Assembly (NCBI RefSeq): GCF_019343495.1
Contig: NZ_CP072549.1
Location: 2,790,001 to 2,854,000, forward strand
DNA length: 64,000 nt
Source of the DNA: Acinetobacter lwoffii
GTDB taxonomy: Bacteria > Pseudomonadota > Gammaproteobacteria > Pseudomonadales > Moraxellaceae
Direction of reading: 5' to 3'
The position numbers were made by a program, and so were the translations under genes. Positions 39,308 through 48,504 of the stretch are shown here, one piece after another. The notes under the pieces were generated by a model. That model was not told where the DNA came from, searched no databases, and worked only from the letters and a program-made list of their open reading frames with translations. The stretch's first letter is position 1; each line of letters begins with the position of its first letter.

Positions 39308-40615
39308 TTAGATCTGATTGTTTACATCATCATTCTTGGTTTCACGAATCAGCAAAAACGCGACAAGCGACAGGATAGATGCTGCGGTCAGGTAATAACC
39401 GACTGCAGACAAACCATAGGCAGTTGCCAGCTTGGTTGCGATTAGCGGTGCAAATGATGCGCCGAAGATACCAGCCAAGTTAAAGGTTAATGCAGAACCT
39501 GTATAACGTACTGAAGTCGGGAAGATTTCAGACAATACAGTACCGATTGGCCCATAAGTTAAGCCCATGATCGCCAGACCAATACACAAGAACAGGAACA
39601 CCACCAAGGTGCTGCCAGATTCAAGCATATCTGCAAAGAAAATACCGAAGATCGCAGAAATGACACATACCGCAATCGAAGTGGTCTTACGGCCAAACTT
39701 CTCGGCTAATACTGCCGAAAGTGGGATAAATGCAGCAAAACATAGGGTTGCAACTAACTGCAATTGCAGGAATTCTTCACGAGAATAACCAAGTTGTTTG
39801 GTTCCCCATTGCAGCGCAAATACCGTAGTAAGATAGAACACAACGAAAGTACAGATTGCAGCAATCGTACCTAGAACCAGCATGCGGGAATGCTTTTTGA
39901 ATACCTGAACAAAAGGAACATTCACTTCTTTTTGTTTATCCAGCACTTTCTGGAAAGCAGGGGTTTCATGCAATTTTAGACGAATCCATAAACCGACAAT
40001 CACCAACAAGGCACTTGAGATAAACGGAATACGCCAGCCCCAAGCCATAAAGTCAGCTTCAGACATGAAAGCGCCAAGGGTCAGGAAAGAACCTGTTGCC
40101 AGAATAAAGCCGATTGGAGCACCGAGTTGCGGGAACATGCCATACCAGGCACGCTTGCCTTCAGGAGCATTTTCAGTTGCAAGAAGTACGGCACCTGACC
40201 ATTCACCACCCAGACCCAAGCCCTGACCTAAACGGCACAGTGCAAGTAACAGTGGCGCAGCAATTCCGATTTGAGCATAAGTTGGTAACAGGCCAATCGC
40301 AACGGTTGAAATCCCCATAGTCAGCAAAGCAGCGACCAAGGTGGCTTTTCGTCCGATCCGGTCACCTAAATGACCAAATAATGCAGCACCAATCGGGCGG
40401 GCAATAAATGCAATGGCAAAAGTCGCAAGAGACTGAATGGTTGCGGTCATTGGATCTGTACTTGCAGGGAAAAACAGATACGGAAAAATAATGACAGCAG
40501 CGGTGGCATAAATATAAAAATCGAAGAATTCGATTGTAGTGCCTACCAAGCTTGCTGTTAAAACGCGAAATTTTGAATTTTGTGCTGGCTGAGCAGCAGA
40601 ATTAGACGACGCCAT
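39308..40615 (-). CDS. MFS transporter, metabolite:H+ symporter (MHS) family
   Basis: A 435-residue inner-membrane transporter with twelve predicted helices. MHS signatures are present: GTTIEFFDFYIYA at the first helix, FGHLGDRIGRKATL in the loop 2-3, LGLGGEWSGAVLLATE near 135-150 and AEKFGRKTTS in the 8-9 loop. MHS members import compounds such as proline/betaine, shikimate, citrate or alpha-ketoglutarate with protons; the substrate cannot be read here. No catabolic gene is adjacent. A 20-bp A/T-rich tandem repeat lies upstream. Confidence 0.9.
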   Translation of the reverse strand: MASSNSAAQPAQNSKFRVLTASLVGTTIEFFDFYIYATAAVIIFPYLFFPASTDPMTATIQSLATFAIAFIARPIGAALFGHLGDRIGRKATLVAALLTMGISTVAIGLLPTYAQIGIAAPLLLALCRLGQGLGLGGEWSGAVLLATENAPEGKRAWYGMFPQLGAPIGFILATGSFLTLGAFMSEADFMAWGWRIPFISSALLVIVGLWIRLKLHETPAFQKVLDKQKEVNVPFVQVFKKHSRMLVLGTIAAICTFVVFYLTTVFALQWGTKQLGYSREEFLQLQLVATLCFAAFIPLSAVLAEKFGRKTTSIAVCVISAIFGIFFADMLESGSTLVVFLFLCIGLAIMGLTYGPIGTVLSEIFPTSVRYTGSALTFNLAGIFGASFAPLIATKLATAYGLSAVGYYLTAASILSLVAFLLIRETKNDDVNNQI

Positions 40616-40661
40616 GGAAAACCTTACACTTACTAAAAATAAAAAAACTTAGTTTTAAAAG

Positions 40662-40701
40662 CGTAATCTTTTTAAAAAAGGCGTAATTTTTTAAAAAAAC
40701 A
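40662..40701. repeat. Two tandem 20-bp A/T-rich repeats
   Basis: gcgtaatctttttaaaaaag (40662-40681) is followed directly by gcgtaattttttaaaaaaac (40682-40701), differing at few positions. They lie 47 bases upstream of the MHS transporter start, so could be paired operator sites or a simple duplication. Confidence 0.5.
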
Positions 40702-40757
40702 ACTGCAATCTTCTCGCTTCAACTCGCTCAGGGTCACTGAAATGAAAAAGGAGATGA

Positions 40758-41411
40758 TTAAATCACGTAAAGATAGATAGACAGAAAATGTGATCCTGCG
40801 CCTATCAATACAAATATGTGCCAGATAGCGTGGGTATATCTTACTCTTTTTAAAGCGTAAAACAATGCACCCACGGTATAAGCGAGTCCACCAATGATGA
40901 GAAAGGTTAAAGATTGAGCACTTAAATATTGCTGCATATCATCAATCACCAGCAGCGCCAGCCAGCCCATGGCCAGATAAGCCGCCAAAGAAAGTTTCTG
41001 GAAACGATGAATGAAAACGAACTTGAAAAGTGTACCAAGAAGGGCAATCACCCAGAGTGCAATCAATAAATACTGAGCTTTGGGGGTTGGAATGGCGATT
41101 AACAGAAAAGGGGTATAGGTTCCGGCAATTAAATAATAAATCGCGGTATGATCGACTTTTTTGTAAAAATAACGGCGGTCTGCTGTGGTGGCCATATGGT
41201 AAAGCATGGAAGCAGAAAACAGCACAATCATGCTCAGCGCGTAAACCCAAAGCCCTATCCATTGTCCTGTACTTAGGTAAGAACCTTTAATAATTAAAAG
41301 AATACCGGCAATAATAGATAGTCCGGCACCTACACCATGACTAATATAGTTAATCCGTTCCTCATTTTGATCATAATCTGGAACCAGTGGAGCATTCTGC
41401 ATGATTGTCAT
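40758..41411 (-). CDS. Hemolysin III / PAQR-family membrane protein (YqfA type)
   Basis: A 217-residue protein with seven predicted membrane helices. Conserved family residues are visible: EERINYISHGVGA at the N-terminus, SMLYHMATTADRRYFYKKVDHTAIY in the middle and HAIWHIFVLIGAGSHFL near the end, with the His and Asp residues that bind zinc in PAQR proteins. Despite the name, haemolytic action is not established for such housekeeping members. It is encoded alone, divergent from the methyltransferase at 41475. Confidence 0.9.
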   Translation of the reverse strand: MTIMQNAPLVPDYDQNEERINYISHGVGAGLSIIAGILLIIKGSYLSTGQWIGLWVYALSMIVLFSASMLYHMATTADRRYFYKKVDHTAIYYLIAGTYTPFLLIAIPTPKAQYLLIALWVIALLGTLFKFVFIHRFQKLSLAAYLAMGWLALLVIDDMQQYLSAQSLTFLIIGGLAYTVGALFYALKRVRYTHAIWHIFVLIGAGSHFLSIYLYVI

Positions 41412-41474
41412 TCTTCTTCAAATATACACTTGTATAGTAATTCAATTTTGCTTTTAGGTTAAGAAGATTTAAAC

Positions 41475-42728
41475 TTGATGCGCAATTCATTTCAGGTTTT
41501 ATCTATGTCAACGTTGGCAACTCTCTCAGATCAGGAACAGCAATTCTTGGACACCTTTCAGCAAGCTGTTGAAAGGGATCAATTTGATCGCCTGATCTTA
41601 AGCCAGTATAAAGGTGAACTGCAGGATTTAGAAAAAATGACCTTGCGAGTCATTACATTAAATGAACAGCGCGTATTGAGCTGCCTGTATCGTTACAAGA
41701 CGCAGGATGTCACCAAGAATTATCCTTTGGATGAAGCATTATTTCAGGTTACTTCACTACTGGCGTGTTGCAAACAAGCCAATCTGATCACCGTCGATGA
41801 AGAATTACAGCTGAAAAAAAACAAGAAAAAAGCCATGTTAACGCGCAGTAAACATAAAGTAGCGATGAATCAGGCGAAGCCTGCTGAACAAGGTCATGAC
41901 CGGATTAAACAACGTTTTGTCGATCAGGACAGTATCTTTCTCCAGCATCTCGGGATTACCGATCAAAAAGCGCAAATTATTCCGAGCATGGCGCGCAAAT
42001 GGAAGCAGATTAATAAGTTTGTGGAAATTTTCTCAGGTGCCCTGGCGCAGATTAAGCCACAAGCCGAAGGCCTGCGCGTGGTGGATTTTGGTTCGGGTAA
42101 AGGCTATCTGACCTGTGCTTTATATGACTATATGCAAAAACATGGTCAAACGCCGCATGTCACGGGGGTAGAGCTTAATCCGAAAATGGTTGAATTCTGC
42201 CAGAATGTCGCGCAGCAATCTGGTTTTGATCAGCTGGACTTTTTCCAGGGGGATGTGCGTACTTATGCGCCAGAACGTCTGGATGTGATGATTGCCTTAC
42301 ATGCCTGTGATGTAGCAACAGATTTTGCGATTCATAGCGGGATTCGCCTGAATGCGCAGATGATCATGTGTGCACCGTGTTGTCATAAGGAATTGCGTCC
42401 GCAGTTGCAGGCGCCAAAAGTCCTCAGCCCGATGTTACAGTTTGGTATTCATGCCGGACAGCAGGCAGAAATGTTGACCGATACCATTCGTGCTTTACTG
42501 CTCAAAGCTTATGGTTATGAAACCAAAGTTTTTGAATTTGTGGCGCTGGAACATACCAGTAAAAATAAAATGATTCTGGCGACAAAACGTAAAGACTATC
42601 AACAACCTGATCAGGCGGTTCTGGCACAAATTCAGGCCTTAAAAGAGATGTATGGTATCCAGAAACATTCACTGGAATTGTTGCTCAATGACCAGTGGGA
42701 TCAGCAGGGAATTGGTTCTAAATGCTAA
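41475..42728 (+). CDS. SAM-dependent methyltransferase, GSTCD/Methyltransf_32-like
   Basis: A 417-residue protein. The N-terminal ~120 residues are helical and basic (KLKKNKKKAMLTRSKHK around 113-127), suggesting nucleic-acid contact. A Rossmann methyltransferase core starts near 200 with VVDFGSGKGYLTCAL, then VTGVELNPKMVEFC, ALHACDVATDFAI and CAPCCHKELRPQL. The HACDxATD and CCHKEL motifs are those of the Methyltransf_32 group, which includes Trm13-like and GSTCD proteins, so an RNA substrate is plausible. ATGs at 41475 or 41502 are possible starts. It overlaps the GNAT gene by 7 bases. Confidence 0.8.
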   Translation: MMRNSFQVLSMSTLATLSDQEQQFLDTFQQAVERDQFDRLILSQYKGELQDLEKMTLRVITLNEQRVLSCLYRYKTQDVTKNYPLDEALFQVTSLLACCKQANLITVDEELQLKKNKKKAMLTRSKHKVAMNQAKPAEQGHDRIKQRFVDQDSIFLQHLGITDQKAQIIPSMARKWKQINKFVEIFSGALAQIKPQAEGLRVVDFGSGKGYLTCALYDYMQKHGQTPHVTGVELNPKMVEFCQNVAQQSGFDQLDFFQGDVRTYAPERLDVMIALHACDVATDFAIHSGIRLNAQMIMCAPCCHKELRPQLQAPKVLSPMLQFGIHAGQQAEMLTDTIRALLLKAYGYETKVFEFVALEHTSKNKMILATKRKDYQQPDQAVLAQIQALKEMYGIQKHSLELLLNDQWDQQGIGSKC

Positions 42729-43153
42729 ACAACCCAGAACTGAAAATAGTGTCCGGCAGCTGGAAAGCTTTGGCAGTGTATGCCAAAGCGATTCGTGAAG
42801 CCGTGTTTATTCAAGAACAGCATATAGCAGCTGAAGATGAGTGGGATGTTGAGGATGCGGTTGCTGTACATTTCATTGTTTTTCAGCAGGATCAGGCGAT
42901 TGCTACAGCACGCTTATTGTCAAATAATAGTATCGGTCGGGTTGCAGTCCTAACAACAGCACGCGGTTTAGGTGTTGGTCAGCGCTTGATGCAGGCCGTG
43001 ATTGACTATGCGCGTGCAGAGCAGCGCGAGTTGGTCAAGCTGTCTTCGCAAGTGCACGCCATTGGCTTCTATCAAGCGCTGGGATTCGAAGTTCAAGGTG
43101 AGGAATATCTGGATTGTGGTATTCCGCATATTGATATGTATTTAAAGCTTTAA
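42722..43153 (+). CDS. GNAT-family N-acetyltransferase (ElaA/YjcF-like)
   Basis: A 143-residue acetyltransferase. The N-terminal half has REAVFIQEQHIAAEDEWD, a pattern found in ElaA/YjcF-like GNATs, and the acetyl-CoA pyrophosphate loop reads RGLGVGQRLM (about 80-89). The end LGFEVQGEEYLDCGIPHIDM is also typical. The target is unknown. The start codon overlaps the stop of the methyltransferase gene, implying translational coupling. Confidence 0.9.
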   Translation: MLNNPELKIVSGSWKALAVYAKAIREAVFIQEQHIAAEDEWDVEDAVAVHFIVFQQDQAIATARLLSNNSIGRVAVLTTARGLGVGQRLMQAVIDYARAEQRELVKLSSQVHAIGFYQALGFEVQGEEYLDCGIPHIDMYLKL

Positions 43154-43172
43154 TTTTCAGCCATTCAAATAC

Positions 43173-43202
43173 AAAAAAGCGAGGCATTGACCTCGCTTTT
43201 TG
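43173..43202. terminator. Bidirectional terminator after the GNAT gene
   Basis: aaaaaagcgagg pairs with cctcgcttttt around loop CATTGA. It serves the plus-strand GNAT transcript and the convergent minus-strand gene at 43223. Confidence 0.87.
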
Positions 43203-43222
43203 ATGCATAGCCTGAATCTGAA

Positions 43223-43570
43223 TTAGTGGCCATGCGCTGCATTTGAGCTGTGTTCGGCATTATTCATGTTGGCATGTTCTTCAGCTGACATATTGTGTTC
43301 AGCGGCTGTCGTACCTGGATGGGCCGTATTGGCAGCTTCACGTGCTTCACGATCTGCTTGTGCTTTGGCAATGGCTTCTGGAGACATCGTTGGTGCATTT
43401 TTAAAAGCGTGTTGCTGGGTAGTCTGTTTATTTTGCTGGCTTGGCATGTAATCCGGTTCATTACTTATCGCGAGCCAAAAAATAAGCATGAATAATCCAC
43501 CTAAAATACAGAAGATGATAAGTGCTTTCCAACCCCAAGGAGATTTTTCAGGTGAACTGTGATCAGTCAT
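43223..43570 (-). CDS. Small membrane protein with a His/Asn-rich C-terminal tail
   Basis: A 115-residue protein starting MTDHSSPEKSPWGWK at the ATG at 43570; an in-frame TTG at 43594 is less likely. One membrane helix spans about 15-36. The remaining ~80 residues are soluble and low in hydrophobics; the last 30 carry repeated His in EHNMSAEEHANMNNAEHSS and end AAHGH. With a short N-terminus inside, the tail would lie in the periplasm. Metal binding is a guess from the His content. I do not recognise the family. Confidence 0.7.
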   Translation of the reverse strand: MTDHSSPEKSPWGWKALIIFCILGGLFMLIFWLAISNEPDYMPSQQNKQTTQQHAFKNAPTMSPEAIAKAQADREAREAANTAHPGTTAAEHNMSAEEHANMNNAEHSSNAAHGH

Positions 43571-43730
43571 AGGTTTTACCCACGTGGATACCAAACTTAT
43601 GTAACTTTATAACATAAATTGATCAAAAAGCAGATCAAAATCTGTCATCACATGACTCTGTTTATTGCTTGAAGTAAATTCAGAGAATAAAAAAGAGGAA
43701 ACACGTTCCTCTTTTATTTAAGTGGCCACA

Positions 43731-45866
43731 CTATTGAATCGGCTGGGCGTGTGCTGCGCGATCTTTGAGGAGTTGTGGGGCTTTGAAGCGTTCGCCATAT
43801 TTATTTTCAAGTACTTTGGCACGGGTCACGGCTTTGGCTAAACCATACTGATTCAGGAATTGTACTGCACCGCCCGTCCAGGCGGCAAAGCCAATACCAA
43901 AAATGGAACCCACATTGGCATCGACTACAGATTCCAAAACACCTTCTTCTAGACAGCGAACCGTATCCAGTGCCTGTACAAACAGGAAGCGGTCAATCAT
44001 TTCCTGTTCAGAAATATCGTTGTCTTTTTTCCAGTGGCTGAGACCAGACCAGAGCTGCTTTTTGGCATCGGCCGGATAATCATAAAAACCTGCGCCTGCG
44101 GCCTTACCTTTACGGTTAAATTCGTGAATCATACTGTGAATCACGTCATCAGCGGGTGATTTAGTGATGGTCTGATCCTGTGCTTCTAAAGCTTTGTATC
44201 TTTCATTGGCCACATGTTCAGACAAGGTCAAGGATACTTCATCCTGAATCGCCAACGGGCCTACCGGCATACCGGCTTTGAGAGCTGCCATTTCAATTCG
44301 TGCCGGATGTACGCCTTCTGCCAGCAGACGCAAGCCTTCCTGTACAAAGGTGCCAAACACGCGGCTGGTAAAGAAGCCACGGCTGTCATTCACCACAATC
44401 GGTAATTTGCCAATCTGCTGCACGAAATCGAAAGCTTTGGCCAGCGTTTCTGGCGAGGTATTTTTAGCTTTGATAATTTCCACTAGCTGCATTTTATCGA
44501 CCGGACTGAAGAAATGCAGGCCGATAAAGTTCTGATCATTTTTTGAAGCTTGGGCTAACTCTGTAATCGGCAGGGTCGAGGTATTCGAAGCCATTACGCC
44601 GTTGCTGACAAGATATTGCTCTGCCTCTTGCGTGACTTGAGCCTTGAGCGCGGGATTTTCAAATACCGCTTCAATGATCAGGTCGCAACTCGCTAGATCT
44701 GCATTAGATGCGGTTGTTTGAATCAGGCTTAAAAACTGATCTCGTTTCTCGGCTGATAAACGCCCTTGAGCGACTTTTTTATCCAGCAGTTTCTGGCTAT
44801 AGGCTTTGCCTTTTTCAGCCGCTTCGATTGAAATGTCTTTTAGCACCACTGGAATGCCTTTGCTGGCAGTGGCATAGGCGATCCCAGCACCCATCATGCC
44901 CGCACCTAAAATACCGACTTTAGTGGCTTTCCACCTTTCAAGACCTTGAGGGCGACTGGCACCGGATTTGATTGCATTCAGACCATGCCAGAAGGTGCCA
45001 ATCATATTTTTAGAAATTTGACCGGTCGCCAGATAAGTAAAGTAACGCGATTCAATGGTCAGGGCTGTATCGACATCGACCTGTGCACCTTCTACCGCAG
45101 CCGACATGATCGCTTCAGGTGCAGGGTAGCAGCCTTTGGTTTTATCGCGTAGCATCGCCGGAGCAATTGCCAGCATCTGGGCAACTGCTGGTGTCGAAGG
45201 GCTACCACCCGGAATTTTATAGCCTTTTACATCGAATGGCTGCTGAGATTTTGGATTGGCTTTGATCCAGGCAATGGCCTTTTTCAACAGTTCATCGGTA
45301 CTGTCTGCGACCTCATGAATCAGCCCTAAAGATTTAGCTTTATCGACTCCAAACTGTTTGCCTTCCATTAATAAAGGAAGGGCATTTTGCAGACCGAGCA
45401 GGCGGATGCTACGGACGATACCACCGCCACCTGGTAATAAACCCAGTGTGACTTCAGGCAGGCCAAATTTGCTTTTAGGGTCATTCAGGGCAATACGATG
45501 ATGGGCACACAGGGCAATTTCCCAGCCACCGCCGAGCGCCGTACCATTCAGTGCAGCAACGACAGGAATACCGCGAGTTTCGATATAGCGTAGTTTGGCT
45601 TTCATCTCTTCAATCATATTGAAGAATTCAGTTGCATGTTCAGGAGTGGCTTGAATCAGTTCATCCAGATCGCCGCCAGCAAAGAAAGTTTTTTTCGCTG
45701 AACGGAAAATAATCCCGGCAATATCTTCATCTGCTTGTAACTGGGCAACGACTTCATCCAGTGCCGTGCGAAAGTCGGCATTCATGGTATTTGCAGACTG
45801 GTTTGGAGAATCAAACGTTAAAATAACAATATTATCTTCATTTTTTTGATATTGAATTGCGCTCAT
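43731..45866 (-). CDS. Multifunctional beta-oxidation enzyme (enoyl-CoA hydratase / 3-hydroxyacyl-CoA dehydrogenase), FadB/FadJ-like
   Basis: A 711-residue fusion. The N-terminal crotonase domain (about 1-190) has the oxyanion motif TFFAGGDLDEL and both catalytic glutamates, in TALGGGWEIAL and in FGLPEVTLGLLPGGGG. The NAD-binding domain starts near 310 with VGILGAGMMGAGIAYA, and the dehydrogenase catalytic His lies in FIGLHFFSPVDKM. The C-terminal dehydrogenase domains are complete. It hydrates trans-2-enoyl-CoA and oxidises the L-3-hydroxyacyl-CoA. It is 11 bases downstream of a thiolase gene, so the two make one fatty-acid-oxidation unit. It is shorter than the main E. coli FadB (729). Confidence 0.93.
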   Translation of the reverse strand: MSAIQYQKNEDNIVILTFDSPNQSANTMNADFRTALDEVVAQLQADEDIAGIIFRSAKKTFFAGGDLDELIQATPEHATEFFNMIEEMKAKLRYIETRGIPVVAALNGTALGGGWEIALCAHHRIALNDPKSKFGLPEVTLGLLPGGGGIVRSIRLLGLQNALPLLMEGKQFGVDKAKSLGLIHEVADSTDELLKKAIAWIKANPKSQQPFDVKGYKIPGGSPSTPAVAQMLAIAPAMLRDKTKGCYPAPEAIMSAAVEGAQVDVDTALTIESRYFTYLATGQISKNMIGTFWHGLNAIKSGASRPQGLERWKATKVGILGAGMMGAGIAYATASKGIPVVLKDISIEAAEKGKAYSQKLLDKKVAQGRLSAEKRDQFLSLIQTTASNADLASCDLIIEAVFENPALKAQVTQEAEQYLVSNGVMASNTSTLPITELAQASKNDQNFIGLHFFSPVDKMQLVEIIKAKNTSPETLAKAFDFVQQIGKLPIVVNDSRGFFTSRVFGTFVQEGLRLLAEGVHPARIEMAALKAGMPVGPLAIQDEVSLTLSEHVANERYKALEAQDQTITKSPADDVIHSMIHEFNRKGKAAGAGFYDYPADAKKQLWSGLSHWKKDNDISEQEMIDRFLFVQALDTVRCLEEGVLESVVDANVGSIFGIGFAAWTGGAVQFLNQYGLAKAVTRAKVLENKYGERFKAPQLLKDRAAHAQPIQ

Positions 45867-45877
45867 TATTTTTCTCC

Positions 45878-47083
45878 TTATACCAGTTCAATAATGGTTG
45901 CGATGCCCATACCACCACCCACGCAAAGTGTGGCTAATCCACGTTTTTTCCCCTGGCGTTCCAGCTCATCCAGCAAAGTGCCTAAAATCATGGCTCCAGT
46001 CGCACCGAGTGGATGTCCCATGGCAATTGCACCGCCGTTGACATTCACCTTGGTAGGATCAACCTTCATTTCATTGATAAAGCGCATCACCACGGCAGCA
46101 AAAGCTTCATTGACTTCAAACAGGTCAATATCATCAATTGTTAAACCGGCTTTCGCCAAGGCCTTACGAGCAGCCGGGGCAGGGCCGGTCAGCATAATGG
46201 TCGGATCTGCACCGACCAGTGCCGTCGCCAGTACTTTGGCACGTGGCTTCAGACCTTGTTCTTTTACTGCTTGTTCCGATGCGATCAAAACCACAGCCGC
46301 ACCATCGACAATGCCTGAAGAATTCCCTGCATGATGCACATGATTGACAGCACCCACTTCAGGATATTTTTGCAGGGCAATTGCATCAAAGCCCATTTGC
46401 CCCATAGTGGCGAAACTTGGATTGAGTTTGCCCAGGCCTTCTGCGGTCGTTGTCGGTTTGATAAATTCATCTTTGTCCAGAATCACCACACCAGCTTTGT
46501 CTTTTACCGGGATAACAGAGGCGTTGAAATAACCATTGGCTTGAGCGGCAGCTGCTTTCTGTTGTGATTGTTCGGCAAATTGATCTACATCAGAACGCGT
46601 ATAACCGTCAATCGTGGCAATTAAATCTGCACCGATACCTTGCGGAATAAAATCACAGGCCATATTGGTCTCAGGGTCAAGCGCCCAAGGGCCGCCATCA
46701 GAACCCATCGCTACGCGGGACATGGATTCGACGCCGCCTGCAACGACCAGATCTTCCCAGCCAGAACGGACTTTTTGTGCGGCCAGATTGACAGCTTCGA
46801 GTCCGGAAGCGCAGAAACGGTTGATTTGCACGCCAGCGACATCATTGTCCCAACCCGCAGCAATGGCAGCGGTCTTGGCAATATCGGCCCCCTGATCACC
46901 AATCGGGGTGACACAACCGAGCACGATATCATCTACTTTTGCGGTGTCAAACTGATGACGAGCCTGAAGTTCGTTGAGTAAGCCAGTCAATAATGAAATG
47001 GGTTTTACCTGATGTAAAGATCCATCTTTTTTGCCTTTTCCGCGTGGCGTACGAATGGCGTCAATAATATATGCCTCGCTCAT
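45878..47083 (-). CDS. Acetyl-CoA C-acyltransferase (thiolase), beta-oxidation type
   Basis: A 401-residue thiolase that releases acetyl-CoA from 3-ketoacyl-CoA. The nucleophile Cys is in [11 protein letters not shown] (about 90), the His in [16 protein letters not shown] and the second Cys in [13 protein letters not shown], all intact. It is the promoter-proximal gene of the pair with the FadB-like enzyme. The intergenic region upstream (47084-47280) holds the terminator of the AraC gene and the likely promoter for this unit. Substrate chain length is not evident. Confidence 0.93.
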   Translation of the reverse strand: MSEAYIIDAIRTPRGKGKKDGSLHQVKPISLLTGLLNELQARHQFDTAKVDDIVLGCVTPIGDQGADIAKTAAIAAGWDNDVAGVQINRFCASGLEAVNLAAQKVRSGWEDLVVAGGVESMSRVAMGSDGGPWALDPETNMACDFIPQGIGADLIATIDGYTRSDVDQFAEQSQQKAAAAQANGYFNASVIPVKDKAGVVILDKDEFIKPTTTAEGLGKLNPSFATMGQMGFDAIALQKYPEVGAVNHVHHAGNSSGIVDGAAVVLIASEQAVKEQGLKPRAKVLATALVGADPTIMLTGPAPAARKALAKAGLTIDDIDLFEVNEAFAAVVMRFINEMKVDPTKVNVNGGAIAMGHPLGATGAMILGTLLDELERQGKKRGLATLCVGGGMGIATIIELV

Positions 47084-47205
47084 AGCATGTCCCTTTTATT
47101 GATTTGATGAAAATTATTCTAATGACTCGAGTGTAATACTTAATTTTTGAAGTGCAATGACGAGAACGGGCCAGATCATTTGAGCGATTTAGCCAATTTT
47201 AGCTA

Positions 47206-47232
47206 TAAAAAAGCCTAAGCTTTTGCTTAGGC
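47206..47232 (-). terminator. Terminator after the AraC-type regulator
   Basis: gcctaagc (47213-47220) pairs with gcttaggc (47225-47232) around loop TTTT; on the minus strand the stem is followed by a T-run. It separates the regulator transcript from the thiolase operon. Confidence 0.82.
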
Positions 47233-47280
47233 GGAGAGAACTGGTTTTATTATTACATGCTCTTTTGCGGCATTACTTGA

Positions 47281-48291
47281 TTAATGATAGCCATGTAATT
47301 GACGATACAGACCCGGAGTCACACCTGTCCATTTCTTGAAGGCGCGGTGGAAAGTACTAGTTTCACTGAAACCGACTTGTTGTGCAACATCTTCAAGGGT
47401 CAGATCCGGATTAAGTAACAGGTGAATTGCTGCATCACGGCGCAAGGCATCTTTTACGCCTTGATAGCTTTTGCCTTCGGCTGCCAGACGGCGGCGCAAG
47501 GTTTGCGGTGATAGATAAAGCATCGACGCGACATCGTTTAATGTTGGCATTTCTTCGCCAATCTGGCTCTTCAGCACATCACGAATACGTGAAGTCAGTG
47601 AGTTGGTATTTTTGAATTTCACCAGCAGTTGGGCCGGCGCTGCTTTCAAAAATTCTTCCAGAGTTTCTTCATTCTGGCGAATTGGCAAATCCAGATAATC
47701 CGCAGCAAAAGTGATCTCGGTGCGTGGCATATCGAACTGCATTACCGGCGCAAAGAATAAGGCATCATATTCATCGGCATGGTCTGGACGAGGGTAGCTA
47801 AAATGCACGCGTTCCAGTGGCAGGCGACGCTCAATGAGCCAAGACGCCAAGCCATGCCAGATCATCAGCATGCTTTCAGTAATGAAATGATCCGGATCCA
47901 TCGCATTTGGAATCAGCGGAACCAGACGTGCTTCGTGTTTGTCGCGTTCCAGGGTCACCGACCAGTCATCACCAAAGAGTTTGTAGAACTGGGAAGACAG
48001 TTCCAGTGCATCACCCAGAGTTTTGGCATGAATGATCAGCTGGCACATGATCGCAAACGTACCCAGACGGCGTTGCTGTTTGTCAAAGCCGACATGCTCG
48101 TCCTGGGTTACCATCCACAACATTTTAATAAAGCGGGTATATTGTTCAGGCGAAATACGCGCTTTGGGCTGATGCAGCAATTCTGCTTCAATCCCGACGT
48201 GAGACAATAAAGTATCGACATCCATGCCCAGACGCTTAACGCCAGATAAGGCTGCATTGACGAAATGGATACTGATCGTATCACGACTCAT
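47281..48291 (-). CDS. AraC-family transcriptional regulator (OruR/ArgR-like, Arabinose_bd type)
   Basis: A 336-residue regulator with an N-terminal effector domain of the Arabinose_bd type (GVEALL-like HVGIEAELLHQPKARI, about 25-200) and a C-terminal AraC/XylS double helix-turn-helix (about 235-336), with MLYLSPQTLRRRLAAEGKSY and VGFSETSTFHRAFKKWTGVT. I start at the ATG at 48291, which has AAGGA 6 bases upstream, instead of a GTG at 48321. It lies between the thiolase/FadB-like operon and a divergent racemase gene, so it probably controls one or both. Confidence 0.9.
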   Translation of the reverse strand: MSRDTISIHFVNAALSGVKRLGMDVDTLLSHVGIEAELLHQPKARISPEQYTRFIKMLWMVTQDEHVGFDKQQRRLGTFAIMCQLIIHAKTLGDALELSSQFYKLFGDDWSVTLERDKHEARLVPLIPNAMDPDHFITESMLMIWHGLASWLIERRLPLERVHFSYPRPDHADEYDALFFAPVMQFDMPRTEITFAADYLDLPIRQNEETLEEFLKAAPAQLLVKFKNTNSLTSRIRDVLKSQIGEEMPTLNDVASMLYLSPQTLRRRLAAEGKSYQGVKDALRRDAAIHLLLNPDLTLEDVAQQVGFSETSTFHRAFKKWTGVTPGLYRQLHGYH

Positions 48292-48439
48292 GTTTAATCC
48301 TTCAGTCTCTTTAATGTTCACTAATAATTGACCTAAATGACGAAAAATAATAAAGCAATGGCAATTTACAAGAATACCTTTGCCATTTTCTTACATATTA
48401 GATTGCCGAAACTATCAAGGTAAATGGCTGAACATGACA

Positions 48440-48468
48440 TTGTTTTTGTGCATTTATGTGCCTAAGAT
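48440..48468 (+). promoter_or_regulatory. Candidate promoter for the racemase gene
   Basis: TTGTTT (48440-48445), a 17-base spacer and TAAGAT (48463-48468), 36 bases before the ATG at 48505. The spacer includes the partly repeated gtgcatttatgtgc. The 213-base gap to the AraC gene should hold the divergent promoters. Confidence 0.4.
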
Positions 48469-48504
48469 GTTGAAAAAAGCAATATAAGTAGAGCAAATAC
48501 TCCA

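Noticed and set aside
46614..46981. Plus-strand frames of about 90-110 residues within the thiolase gene at 45878.
   Set aside because: Shadow of a conserved thiolase; no start signals and no family features.
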